From Pseudomonadota bacterium (GTDB taxonomy: Bacteria; Desulfobacterota; Desulfobulbia; Desulfobulbales; JAGXFP01): 64,000 nucleotides of DNA. The position numbers and the translations under genes are program-made. This document shows, piece by piece, positions 46,309 to 55,593 of this stretch. The notes beneath the pieces were generated by a model that was given only the letters and a program-made list of their open reading frames with translations, was not told where the DNA came from and made no database searches. How positions within the stretch are numbered: position 1 is the first letter of the stretch; the number at the start of each line of letters is the position of its first letter. Location of the stretch: NCBI GenBank assembly GCA_018814305.1, contig JAHJAA010000080.1, positions 47,892 to 111,891 of the forward strand, in the 5' to 3' direction.

Positions 46309-47364
46309 GTGCACAAGATTCAAGTCTCCGTCCTGTTGTTATCGCTTATCATCGGTTTACCTGTTCTTGCCCAAGAACCGCCACCGGCCAGAGTAATGAC
46401 CAGCAAGATCACCCGGCAGACCATCCATGAAAACCAATCCTTTATCGGTCTGATATCCTATGACCGGGTCAGCAAGGTCTCCTCGGAAATTGCCGGTCTG
46501 GTCAAGGAAGTCATGGTCCGGGAAGGAGATCAGATCAAGGCCGGTGCCCCATTGATGAACCTGGACACTGAATTGCTTGAAACACAGATCAATGTTCAGA
46601 TGACCAGAATTGCCCAGATCACTCTGGAGATCGGCCATGCTGAAAAGAATTATTCGCGGCTCCAGGCCCTCTTTGCCCAGGAAGGGATCAGTGAAAAAGA
46701 TCTTGATGACGCACGTTATGCGGTGGAAAATGCCCGACTGGGCAAACAACAGGCGGAACAGGAGCTTAAGCAACTTCAAATCCGTCTGCGTAAGAGTGTC
46801 ATCCTTGCCCCTTTTACCGGAATCGTGCTGGCGAAGCAGGTGGACACCGGGGTTTGGATCCAACAGGGAAAAGATCTGATTACTCTCGCAGCCATCGACG
46901 ACCTCAAGATCCGAGTCCCCCTGGCCGAAACCCAGCTCAAATTTATCAAAACCGGGATTAAAGTCCCGGTTCTCCTGACCGCCTCCGGCAAAGAGATGAA
47001 CGGAACCATCAGTAAAATTGCCCCGGTTGCCGATGCCCAGACCAAAAATGTCTTTGTCGATGTCAAAATTGTCTCGCAACCAGGGCTTGCTGAGAACATG
47101 TCCGCCACGGTCTTCTTCCCGGTCAGCGCCCCCCGGGAACTGGCGATCATTCCCCGGGATGCCTTGATCAAATTCCAGGGTAAGGATTTCGTCTATACGG
47201 TCAAAGAAGACAAGGCCTCAATCCTCCCGGTGCATATCGTCAGTTATCTTGGGGACACCATTGGAGCCGACGATGCCCATCTGACCGAGGGACTGCCCAT
47301 CGTGGTTGAAGGCAACGAACGTCTCCAACCGGACAAACCGGTTACCATCGCCGGAGAAAAATAA
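46309..47364 (+). CDS. RND efflux periplasmic adaptor, system 2
   Basis: About 351 residues from GTG 46309 (GAGGTG just upstream), which gives a compact signal peptide ending VLAQEPP; ATG 46282 is the longer alternative with no visible site. Lipoyl motif (GLVKEVMVREGDQIKAGAPL), hairpin about 95-170, second lipoyl half (SVILAPFTGIVL), barrel and membrane-proximal domains: full HlyD/AcrA-type adaptor. Pump gene follows by 93 nt. Confidence 0.9.
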   Translation: MHKIQVSVLLLSLIIGLPVLAQEPPPARVMTSKITRQTIHENQSFIGLISYDRVSKVSSEIAGLVKEVMVREGDQIKAGAPLMNLDTELLETQINVQMTRIAQITLEIGHAEKNYSRLQALFAQEGISEKDLDDARYAVENARLGKQQAEQELKQLQIRLRKSVILAPFTGIVLAKQVDTGVWIQQGKDLITLAAIDDLKIRVPLAETQLKFIKTGIKVPVLLTASGKEMNGTISKIAPVADAQTKNVFVDVKIVSQPGLAENMSATVFFPVSAPRELAIIPRDALIKFQGKDFVYTVKEDKASILPVHIVSYLGDTIGADDAHLTEGLPIVVEGNERLQPDKPVTIAGEK

Positions 47365-47432
47365 TCTCCAACTGAGCTTACTCTCCGGGAGATGTTTCGC
47401 CGTTCGATATCGTAACCATCTGAAATTTAAGG

Positions 47433-47453
47433 AACTTTTAACTTTAGGCACTT
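47433..47453 (-). repeat. Inverted copy of the AGTGCCTAAAGTT core
   Basis: The stretch ending ACTTTAGGCACTT is the reverse complement of the core of the 68-bp tandem repeat at 43318-43523. It lies between AAGGAAC (a plausible Shine-Dalgarno site) and the pump ATG. Confidence 0.75.
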
Positions 47454-47457
47454 CACC

Positions 47458-50400
47458 ATGGATATCATAAAATATTTTATTAACAAGCCGGTATCGGTCA
47501 CCGTGGCGGTGATCATGACGGTGATGTTCGGTCTCATCGGATTGAACAAACTTCCGGTCCAGTTGACCCCCGACGTGGAAGCCCCCCAGATCACGGTCAA
47601 TACCGTATGGGGAGGAGCAACCCCATACGAAGTGGAAAAGGAGATCATCGAAAAACAGGAAAAAGCACTGAAGGGCTTGCAGGGCCTTACCACTCTGGAG
47701 AGTTCCAGTTATAACAGTTATGCCTCCATCACCCTGACCTTTCAGATCGGAACCAATCTGGATGACGCCCTCCTTCGGGTCTCCAACAAGATGAATGAGG
47801 TCGCTGATTATCCTGAGACGGCAAACCGGCCAACCATTGAGGCTGCCGGCGCCAACAGTTCGCCAGTGACCTGGATGATGCTGAAGCCCACCGCTGACAA
47901 TAAGGAACCCATCAACCACTTCCAGACCTTTTTTGAGGACAATGTCCGTCAACATCTGGAACGGGTCCCCGGAGTCGGTTCCCTCTTTGTTTTCGGCGGT
48001 ACGGAAAACGAACTGGATGTGATCGTTGATACCGCCCGAATGGCCCGGTACAAAATCACCATCAACCAGGTCATCACCTCAATCCGCAAGGCCAACCAAA
48101 ATATCTCCGCCGGCATTCTGGGGATGGCCAAGAAGAACTATCGAATCCGCATGGTCAGCCAGTTCCAATCACCGGAAGACGCTCTCCAGGTGATCATCTT
48201 TGACGACGGCACCCATCGGGTCCTGTTAAAGGACGTGGCCACGGTCAGCCCCGGGTACCAGAAGGAAGCGGCCGCTGTGCTCCATAACGGTGAACGGGTA
48301 ATCGTGGTGGCAGTTCGCAAGGAACAGGGGGCCAATGTCCTGGAGATGACCGACAATCTGGAAAAAGAGGTGAAAAAACTGAACGAAGGACTCCTGGCCC
48401 GAAATAAGCTGCGGTTCCAATGGGTTTATGATCAACGCCCCTATATCAATAACGCCATCGATCTGGTCAAACAGAACGTGCTGATCGGTGGCCTCTTGGC
48501 GGTGGTCGTGCTGCTTACCTTTTTGCGAAGTATCCGAGCTACCCTGACCACCGCTGTGGCCATTCCTATTTCGGCCATCGGGGCCTTTATCTTTCTGTGG
48601 CTCTTTAATCGAAACCTGAACGTGGTCAGCTTGGCCGGAATCTCTTTTGCGGTGGGTATGCTGGTGGATAACTCCATCGTGGTGCTGGAGAACATCGACC
48701 GTCACCGACAGATGGGCAAGGAGGCCTTTGCCGCCGCCTATGATGGGGCCCGTGAGGTCTGGGGCGCAGTCCTCGCCTCCACCGCCACCACCGTGGCGGT
48801 CTTCCTGCCGGTCATCTTTATCCAGGAAGAAGCCGGGCAACTGTTCCGTGATATCGCCATTGCCATTACCTCATCCATCCTGCTCAGTCTGATTGTCTCG
48901 GTTTCGGTGATTCCTAGTTTGATCCATTTTCTCCTGAAAAATAAAAAAGAACGACCCAAGACCAGGCTCCAGAGAAGCATTGTTGGGCCCATTTTGGCAG
49001 GCGGCATCATGCGGCTCTCCGACTTCTGCATCAAAAACACCGCCACCCGGTTAATCACGGTGATCCTGTTGACCTCTCTGTCTATCGGGGTCAGTGTCTG
49101 GCTTTTGCCCAGCGCCGAATATCTGCCCCAGGGGAACCGTAACCTGATCTTAAATATCCTGATCCCTCCACCGGGATACTCGGTGGAAAAATTGTCTGAA
49201 ATGGGTAAGTCGATTTATCAGCAGGCTGAGCCCTATTTTAAGGAAGATAACAAAGACGGGATCCCCCAGATCGCCGACATGTTTTTCGTCGGCGCCGACC
49301 GGATCACCCTGTTCGGAGGCAAGTCCATCCATGCAACCAGGGGCCGGGAATTGATGCCGTTGTTCAGCCGGATCATGAACTCCATCCCCGGGGTCTTCGG
49401 GGTCAGTATCCAGGCCGGTATCTTCCAGAGCGGCATTGGTAAAGGACGAACCGTGGATGTGAATATCTCGGGTGAAAATATCGATGACATCGTCGCCTCA
49501 GCCCGCACCCTGTTCGGAACGCTCCGCCAAAAAATGCCCCGTTCCCAGGTCCGGCCGGTTCCTTCACTGGAGACCAGTTACCCTGAAGCAACCATCATTC
49601 CCATCAAGGAAAAACTGATCGCCAACGGCTTAAGCGAAGAGGATCTGGGAATTTATACCGACATCCTCATGGACGGCCGTAAGATCGATGAATATCGACC
49701 AGAAGGGATCAAACAGGTGGATCTGGTGGTCAAAGGAGCAGATGCCTCGTTTGCCTCCCCTGAAGATATTTTAAATGCCACTATTATCAATCGTTCCGGC
49801 GAGTTGATCCGAATCGGCGATGTGGCCAGGATAGAATATACCCAGGGTATGCCCCAGATCAATCATCTGGAAAGAAACCGGACCATCACCCTCCAGGTGA
49901 CCCCACCGGATGACTTGGCCTTACAAACCGCCATGGAAACCATTGAAACGGATATTATCGGTTCGCTCCGCACTGCCGGTCAGCTCAATAACGTGGAAGT
50001 CGCGGTGGGCGGAAATGCCGACAAGCTGACCCAAACCCGGCGGGCCCTCCAATGGAATCTGCTCCTGGCAATCATGATCACCTACCTGTTGATGGCCGCA
50101 CTCTTTGAAAATTTCCTCTATCCGCTGATCATTCTGTTTACGGTGCCACTGGCTGCGGCCGGTGGCCTGATTGGGCTGCGGTTGGTTAATACCTTTGTCG
50201 CGCCCCAGGGTTTCGACGTCCTGAGCATGCTGGGCTTTATCATCCTGATCGGCACCGTGGTCAACAATGCCATTCTGGTTGTCCACCAATCCTTAAACAA
50301 TGTCCGTTATAATGGACTTCAGGGACTGGCCGCTGTCTCCGACTCGGTCCGGACCAGAATAAGGCCTATCTTCATGAGCACCTCGACCAGTGTCCTCGCC

Positions 50401-50571
50401 CTCTCCCCGCTGGTGATCGCCACCGGTTCGGGCAGTGAGTTATATCGAGGTCTCGGGGCGATTCTGCTGGGTGGACTTGCCGTATCCACCCTCTTCACCC
50501 TCTTTGTCATCCCAGCCCTACTGGCCTTCTTTATTGGCTTCGAAAGGAGTAAAACCGATGAAAATGCTTAA
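47458..50571 (+). CDS. RND efflux pump (HAE1-like), system 2
   Basis: 1037 residues with the usual N-terminus (IKYFINKPVSVTVAVIM). Helix-4 motif reads GMLVDNSIVVLEN: one aspartate followed by asparagine rather than the DD pair of system 1, a variant common in one RND branch. Helix-10 region GTVVNNAILVVHQ. ATG 47458 is fixed by the family N-terminus, yet it has no Shine-Dalgarno site at normal distance; AAGGAA is about 24 nt upstream, beyond a repeat fragment. Overlaps the TolC-like gene by 14 nt. Confidence 0.92.
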   Translation: MDIIKYFINKPVSVTVAVIMTVMFGLIGLNKLPVQLTPDVEAPQITVNTVWGGATPYEVEKEIIEKQEKALKGLQGLTTLESSSYNSYASITLTFQIGTNLDDALLRVSNKMNEVADYPETANRPTIEAAGANSSPVTWMMLKPTADNKEPINHFQTFFEDNVRQHLERVPGVGSLFVFGGTENELDVIVDTARMARYKITINQVITSIRKANQNISAGILGMAKKNYRIRMVSQFQSPEDALQVIIFDDGTHRVLLKDVATVSPGYQKEAAAVLHNGERVIVVAVRKEQGANVLEMTDNLEKEVKKLNEGLLARNKLRFQWVYDQRPYINNAIDLVKQNVLIGGLLAVVVLLTFLRSIRATLTTAVAIPISAIGAFIFLWLFNRNLNVVSLAGISFAVGMLVDNSIVVLENIDRHRQMGKEAFAAAYDGAREVWGAVLASTATTVAVFLPVIFIQEEAGQLFRDIAIAITSSILLSLIVSVSVIPSLIHFLLKNKKERPKTRLQRSIVGPILAGGIMRLSDFCIKNTATRLITVILLTSLSIGVSVWLLPSAEYLPQGNRNLILNILIPPPGYSVEKLSEMGKSIYQQAEPYFKEDNKDGIPQIADMFFVGADRITLFGGKSIHATRGRELMPLFSRIMNSIPGVFGVSIQAGIFQSGIGKGRTVDVNISGENIDDIVASARTLFGTLRQKMPRSQVRPVPSLETSYPEATIIPIKEKLIANGLSEEDLGIYTDILMDGRKIDEYRPEGIKQVDLVVKGADASFASPEDILNATIINRSGELIRIGDVARIEYTQGMPQINHLERNRTITLQVTPPDDLALQTAMETIETDIIGSLRTAGQLNNVEVAVGGNADKLTQTRRALQWNLLLAIMITYLLMAALFENFLYPLIILFTVPLAAAGGLIGLRLVNTFVAPQGFDVLSMLGFIILIGTVVNNAILVVHQSLNNVRYNGLQGLAAVSDSVRTRIRPIFMSTSTSVLALSPLVIATGSGSELYRGLGAILLGGLAVSTLFTLFVIPALLAFFIGFERSKTDENA

Positions 50572-51811
50572 ATGGCTCCCCTGCTTATTGATTCTGGCCC
50601 AGCCACTCCAGGCTGCTACCCTTGCCGACCTTCAGCATGAGGCGGTGACCAACCGCCAGGTTCTTGACCGCTACCAGGCAGATATTTCCATCAGCCGCTT
50701 GAATGAACAAAACGCCCGAAGCAGCTGGTATCCCACGGTGGATTTTAAATATACGATCAACCAGCTGGATGATGACAGTCTATTTGAAAACAGTGAAAAC
50801 AGCCGAGCCTCCGGGGTGGTCAGCTGGAATGTCTTTTCCGGTTTTCGTGATCAGGCCCTAATCCGCTCCGCCGAACTGATGCAGCGGGTTGCTGATTATA
50901 AATTGGCCATGATCCGTCAGGATATCATGTTAAACGTGGCCCTTCGCTATCTGGCCATCTACCAGCGACAGGCCAGCCTCCAAGTTGCTGACGATTTCTA
51001 CCAGACTTTACTTAAGGTTTACCGGGACGGTGAGAATCGATTTCAGGTGGGACTGATCAAGAAAAGCGACCTGCTCAAGTTCAAGGTCGATCTGGACGAT
51101 GCGGAAATTTCTTTGAAAAAGGCCCGGGCCGAAGTGGATAAAAGCATAAAACTTTTGGGCCGTGAGATTGGCGGGGAGGTGGATTCGGCGACTCTGGACT
51201 TCTCAATTATGAGTCAACCGTTAAACCCTGTTGATCCGGTCGAGGGTGATCTGAAAATGATCGAGAACCGCAGTGAATTGAAGGTTCTCCGCCTGTTGAC
51301 CGAGGCGACTGAATACCAGGCCAAGGCCGAACATAGTAGGCTTTATCCCCGGGTTGACTTCGCCACCAGTTACTCAACCTTTGATGATGACTACCTGGCC
51401 ACCAGCACCGCCCAAGAAGATACCGAACTCAGGGCTCAACTCATCCTTACCATGAACCTCTACGACGGATCCCGAGGAAAAAACCAGGAAGAAAAGGCCT
51501 TGCTTGAGATGGTGAAGTACCGCTCCGACCTCACCGAATTGACCAGCGACCTAAGGGTTGCATTGCGCAATCTCTTTCTTGATTTCGCAGTCAACTCCGA
51601 CAATATCGGAGCCGCCCTGGCTGGGGTTGGTCAAGCGGAAGAAAATCTCCGCGTTACCAGACTCTCATACCAGGAAGGATTGTCCCGGGAATCGGAACTT
51701 CTCGATGCCGCTGCCAACCTCTCCCGGGCCCGCTACAATGCGGTAGCCGCCCGAACCGAAACCTACCGGACCTGGTTCATGATCCAACGGGCGCTAGAAC
51801 AATTCGAATAA
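50558..51811 (+). CDS. TolC-family outer-membrane channel
   Basis: 417 residues from ATG 50558, which has AAAGGAG upstream and a signal peptide (LPCLLILAQPLQAA); an open frame extends further upstream inside the pump gene and is not used. Two OEP repeats typical of TolC (RYLAIYQRQASLQVADDFY and LLDAAANLSRARYNAVAARTE). Completes the tripartite system 2; may also serve system 1, which lacks its own channel. Confidence 0.9.
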   Translation: MKMLKWLPCLLILAQPLQAATLADLQHEAVTNRQVLDRYQADISISRLNEQNARSSWYPTVDFKYTINQLDDDSLFENSENSRASGVVSWNVFSGFRDQALIRSAELMQRVADYKLAMIRQDIMLNVALRYLAIYQRQASLQVADDFYQTLLKVYRDGENRFQVGLIKKSDLLKFKVDLDDAEISLKKARAEVDKSIKLLGREIGGEVDSATLDFSIMSQPLNPVDPVEGDLKMIENRSELKVLRLLTEATEYQAKAEHSRLYPRVDFATSYSTFDDDYLATSTAQEDTELRAQLILTMNLYDGSRGKNQEEKALLEMVKYRSDLTELTSDLRVALRNLFLDFAVNSDNIGAALAGVGQAEENLRVTRLSYQEGLSRESELLDAAANLSRARYNAVAARTETYRTWFMIQRALEQFE

Positions 51812-51854
51812 GGGAAAACCTGCGTTTCGTTTAGCGACAAAGTGTATTGCAACA

Positions 51855-51952
51855 GCGAACATTCGATTGACGAACAGACGAGTTACGAACATTCGAGCAA
51901 GGGAACCTTCCTCCCCCATCGTCATTCGATTGTTCGTCGTTCGAGTATTCGC
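51855..51952. repeat. Inverted repeat between convergent genes
   Basis: Arms of 29 bp: GCGAACATTCGATTGACGAA... (51855-51883) and its imperfect complement ending GAGTATTCGC (51924-51952), about 20 of 29 positions pairing, loop about 40 nt. CGAACATTCGA occurs twice in the left half. Possible transcription stop for the efflux operon or another repeat family. Confidence 0.65.
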
Positions 51953-52014
51953 TTTATCAGCTGAGTTTCGTTAAGAGGCAGTTCGGAAATAATTCGCAAC
52001 ACCCCACTAAAGCA

Positions 52015-52836
52015 TCAAGCGGCCTTCTCCTGATGGATGTGGATATCGCTCTGGGGATAGGGAATGGAAACGCCTTCACGGTCAAAGGCGGTCTTGACCT
52101 TTTCATTAAGATAAAACAAGACATCCCAGTAATCACCGCTATTGACCCAGGGACGGACAATTATATTGACACTACTGTCTGCCAATTCCGCCACCGCGAT
52201 TTGCGGGGCCGGAACTTTTAAGATTCTAGGATCTTCGCTGATGATCTTGCTGATAATTCCCTTGGCCTTGGCAATATCATCATCATAGCCAATTCCGAAG
52301 ACCATATCCACGCGACGGGTCGGATTGGCACTGACGTTGGTAATCACTCCTCCGGTGACATTACTGTTAGGGACTATTATTTTCTTATTGTCGGGCGTCT
52401 TCATAATTGTATTAAAGATGGTAATTTCCTCAACCACCCCATCGACGCCTCCAGCACTAATGAAATCCCCGACTTTAAATGGACGAAAGATAACGATCAT
52501 GACCCCCGAGGCAAAATTGGACAGGGAATCTTTCAGAGCCAACCCCACCGCCAGACCAGCGGCACCGACGATGGTTAAAAGCGAGGTTGTATTTACTCCC
52601 AGTTGATCGGCCGCCGCAATCAACACCACCACCAACAGAGTATAATAGGTGATGTTTCTTAAAAATCCGACCAGAGTTGAATCGACCTTACTTTTGGTAA
52701 GCAGCCGCTCCAGGTACATACCGATTTTGCAAGCAAGCCACTTCCCAATCATAAAGATCAGGAGAGCTGCAATAAAATGCGGGAGATTCCCTTTGAACCA
52801 GGTGATGATCAGGTCCGGATACTCATTCAGATTCAT
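52015..52836 (-). CDS. mscS: Small-conductance mechanosensitive channel (MscS)
   Basis: 273 residues, close to E. coli MscS (286). Three N-terminal helices, the pore helix AAGLAVGLALKDSLSNFASG and the beta domain (PFKVGDFISAGGVDGVVEEI, VPNSNVTGGVITN). ATG preceded by AAGGAG. Releases solutes on osmotic downshock. Monocistronic as far as seen. Confidence 0.94.
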   Translation of the reverse strand: MNLNEYPDLIITWFKGNLPHFIAALLIFMIGKWLACKIGMYLERLLTKSKVDSTLVGFLRNITYYTLLVVVLIAAADQLGVNTTSLLTIVGAAGLAVGLALKDSLSNFASGVMIVIFRPFKVGDFISAGGVDGVVEEITIFNTIMKTPDNKKIIVPNSNVTGGVITNVSANPTRRVDMVFGIGYDDDIAKAKGIISKIISEDPRILKVPAPQIAVAELADSSVNIIVRPWVNSGDYWDVLFYLNEKVKTAFDREGVSIPYPQSDIHIHQEKAA

Positions 52837-52886
52837 ATTAGAACTCCTTAATTTTTGTTAGATTACAGAACATAGTAGAGTTCTCA

Positions 52887-54176
52887 CTATTTTTGCTGTA
52901 ACGACGTCAGGTACTCAACCAAAGCCCCCTTTTCCAGGTTGGTCCCGGCAAAGGGCGGCATGTATGGTCTGAGATCTGAACCCATGGTTGTGATAATCGC
53001 CTTCATCCCCATGGGCCTCAAACCGTCGGTCACTTTCAAGATATTATTGAACGGCCCCCCCACCGAATGACAAGAAAGACAGAGGAGGGTAAAGATCTCC
53101 GCCCCTGCCTCCAATCGATTTTCATCGGTGATGGTCTTGTTCAAGCTCCATTTCGCAATCTGGAGGACCCCGCCATTCTGTTTTACAGAAGGGAGATCCT
53201 CCGTGAGGATGGAATTGGCATACATATACCCGTGAATCACAAAGGGCTTCCGTCCCTTCTCCCGAATAAACTCAAAGGAACCGATGTAGGTCAGCCCCAC
53301 CAGCAACATAACCAAGGCCAAGGGACGACTGAGCCTGGCCGGCATCCGGATGGCCATCACCAGTCCGCCTAGAACAATTAAGGCGGAACAGACTGCAAAT
53401 CCGAGCAAGAACGTCGCCATGCCGGGCATCCGAGAAAAGACCATCTCTTCGAGAGCCGGCGGCAGAGTCGCTCGATACCACCAGGCCGAAGCCAACAAAA
53501 GACCAAATGGACACAGCAGCCAATGGGCCCCATACCGGACCAGGGTCTGACGAATTTCCCGATCTTTCTGAAAAGTCGCAGTTACCATACCGAATAAACC
53601 GGCAATGATCAGGGCCAGAAAGGTCCGGAAGAACATTGATGGCCAGAAGACAGGATTCAACAGGCCATCCCAGAAATTGCCGGTGACTAACCAGGCGCCG
53701 GGGGTCAACATGAACCCAATAATGCCGTTGATCACCACAAGACTGAGCCAGGCGGAAATGAAGTAAATCCAGCCGATGAGCTGATGGATTTTAGGATCGA
53801 GACGATCAAAGGTGTGGTAGTAGATGATCAGCGACAGGATCTCGATGAAAAAGAGAACCCATTCGATGGCCCAGGCAAAGACGAAATTATGCACCAGAAC
53901 CGAGACTGCGGCAGGATTCAACAACGAGATGGTAAACCAGATTCCTACCCCGGTGAGGGCCCCGAATACCATAGTGAGTATCACGAAAAAACGGGTATGG
54001 GCCTTAACGTAGGCCATGATTGCCGGACTTTTCTCCCGATTCGCCTTGATCTCGGTCAGGACCAGAAAAAGACCACCGCCCACCGAAAAGTGGGAAATGA
54101 AAACATGGATCACCGCAACCATGGCGATCAACAGACCGCCCCCGGCAAAACTCAACTCCCAGACCGGATAATTCAT
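52887..54176 (-). CDS. bd-superfamily (CydA-like) membrane protein with C-terminal cytochrome c domain
   Basis: 429 residues. About eight helices; by eye the first four align with CydA: His24 (VIHVFISHFSVGGG) at the high-spin haem ligand position and Glu105/Glu112 (AIEWVLFFIEI) in the Glu99/Glu107 helix. The two haem b558 ligand positions look changed (the KFVHT region reads MFFRT; the residues before GRKPF lack Met), and the Q-loop is minimal. A C-terminal cytochrome c domain carries CLSCH (366-370) and a YMPPF axial-Met candidate. This resembles the cytochrome-c-bearing OR-C branch of the bd superfamily as I recall it. It would take electrons from a c-type donor rather than quinol. Overlaps its partner gene by 4 nt. 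Confidence 0.82.
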   Translation of the reverse strand: MNYPVWELSFAGGGLLIAMVAVIHVFISHFSVGGGLFLVLTEIKANREKSPAIMAYVKAHTRFFVILTMVFGALTGVGIWFTISLLNPAAVSVLVHNFVFAWAIEWVLFFIEILSLIIYYHTFDRLDPKIHQLIGWIYFISAWLSLVVINGIIGFMLTPGAWLVTGNFWDGLLNPVFWPSMFFRTFLALIIAGLFGMVTATFQKDREIRQTLVRYGAHWLLCPFGLLLASAWWYRATLPPALEEMVFSRMPGMATFLLGFAVCSALIVLGGLVMAIRMPARLSRPLALVMLLVGLTYIGSFEFIREKGRKPFVIHGYMYANSILTEDLPSVKQNGGVLQIAKWSLNKTITDENRLEAGAEIFTLLCLSCHSVGGPFNNILKVTDGLRPMGMKAIITTMGSDLRPYMPPFAGTNLEKGALVEYLTSLQQK

Positions 54177-55240
54177 GATTGCACCTCCTGGCTGGTGTGG
54201 AGTAATTTTATCATCCAGACCGTGAGATAGAGGGCCCCGACGAAGAGGAGCAGAAAGAGAACCATGGGTAGATATTGGGCCCGCTGGGGCAGGATATCCA
54301 AAGAGAAATAGGGTTTGAGATATTCGAGGCGCAGACAGTCACGGGCAATGGTCATCAACAGGACGGCGGTCAAGGCCCAACCGGCGGCTGGGTATATTTT
54401 ACCTGACATGGCCCTGATCACACTTACGATCGCCACCGGAATGGAGACCAGAATCAGGGCTGCATAGAGTTGCCCGACCGGATGGGACAAGTCGATCAGA
54501 TTGGAGGGAATCCGGCCAAGGAACCAGAAACCGATGCCGAAATTAATGCCGGTGGTCAGGGCAAACCAGGTACTGCCTAGACGAATCCATTGGTCGGTAT
54601 CACCGTCACCCCGTCGACGGCGAAACTCAAAGTATACCGCAATGGCCAACCCTCCCATGGCGACGGCTGAGGCAAGAAAATGAAACAGCCGGGGCAGAAA
54701 GACCGGATCTCCTTTGGTGATCAGCCAGCCCGCCCGCTGGTCAAAATAGCGCAACCAGTTCTCTGGAAGCTGCATCAAACTGATATTATTAGCAAAGATA
54801 AATGAGATAACCAGCAGCATAAGCACTGCTATCGTTAAAAATGTTAAGGACGTACGGCTCGTGCCCATCCCAACCTTATGCAGATAGAGTAATGAATAGG
54901 CGATGAGCAGCAGAGCGAACACCACGAACCAGAGTTTCGCCATGAGCACCGAGCTGGTATAGAAAAACTGGCCGTAGAGCACCTGAACAAACAGGAGCGG
55001 GGCCACCCCAAGATTCACGGTCAAGGCCATGGAGTACGGCAGGGATTCAGCCACGGCACAACTTAAAGGACGAGCGGCCTCACCCCGTCGAAACATGATG
55101 ACCAAGGCGATTATTCCGCTCCCGAGCAGGACGTTCATCGCCACCAAATGCAGAAAGGTGGTGGCAGTAAGCAACGATTGCAGCCAGAACCAGTGCACTG
55201 GAATGGCATCGGCAACGGGGACAAACGACGCAATATCCAT
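54173..55240 (-). CDS. Multi-helix membrane partner of the bd-like protein
   Basis: 355 residues, about eight to nine helices. N-terminal VHWFWLQSLLTATTFLHLVAM has histidines that could bind haem; a further FLPRLFHFLASAVAM helix carries another. It is not recognisably CydB, but its position immediately upstream and its 4-nt overlap with the CydA-like gene argue for the second subunit of the complex. The Shine-Dalgarno site AAGGAG lies at the junction with a foldback repeat. Confidence 0.65.
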   Translation of the reverse strand: MDIASFVPVADAIPVHWFWLQSLLTATTFLHLVAMNVLLGSGIIALVIMFRRGEAARPLSCAVAESLPYSMALTVNLGVAPLLFVQVLYGQFFYTSSVLMAKLWFVVFALLLIAYSLLYLHKVGMGTSRTSLTFLTIAVLMLLVISFIFANNISLMQLPENWLRYFDQRAGWLITKGDPVFLPRLFHFLASAVAMGGLAIAVYFEFRRRRGDGDTDQWIRLGSTWFALTTGINFGIGFWFLGRIPSNLIDLSHPVGQLYAALILVSIPVAIVSVIRAMSGKIYPAAGWALTAVLLMTIARDCLRLEYLKPYFSLDILPQRAQYLPMVLFLLLFVGALYLTVWMIKLLHTSQEVQS

Positions 55241-55593
55241 GGTCTCATCTCCTTAAGGGGCACGGAAAATACTGATATACCATAACGCATCCCGCCTTCG
55301 GGGCATCTTGGATCGCGTCTCAATCGCAGGTAAGCGAGGAATCGAGACTCCGAAATCCTCGCCGTAGCGCTGCTACGCCTGTGGTTTCACTCAATCGGCG
55401 CAACCCAACCTGACCCAAATTCGGGCGCGATCCAGGTACATCAGTATTTTCCGAGGCCCTAATAATTCCTTAGCAATACCTCTCTCCATTGGTTTAATGG
55501 ATAACAGTGATCAGTATAGACAGGAAAGAGACCTCAGGGCAATAACTGAATACAACCAGAGCCGTTCACCCGCAATTCACCTGCCAGATAATT
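55241..55593. other. Intergenic region with repeat element
   Basis: 353 bp between the bd-like operon and acnB (both leftward). The first 220 bp are the foldback element; the remaining 130 bp show no gene, and no convincing acnB terminator was seen. Confidence 0.7.
55253..55462. repeat. 209-bp foldback MITE-like element, copy B
   Basis: Same length, terminal inverted repeats and interior as copy A at 46008, with about a dozen differences. It sits 12 bp upstream of the ATG at 55240; its first bases (CTTAAGG on the minus strand) contribute to the AAGGAG ribosome-binding site. Confidence 0.88.

Noticed and set aside
48226..48840. 204-codon minus-strand frame in the RND pump gene
   Set aside because: His/Asp/Gln-rich shadow of a conserved pump sequence.
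50435..50557. Longer N-terminus for the TolC-like protein
   Set aside because: It overlaps the pump gene; ATG 50558 has a strong ribosome-binding site and a signal peptide.
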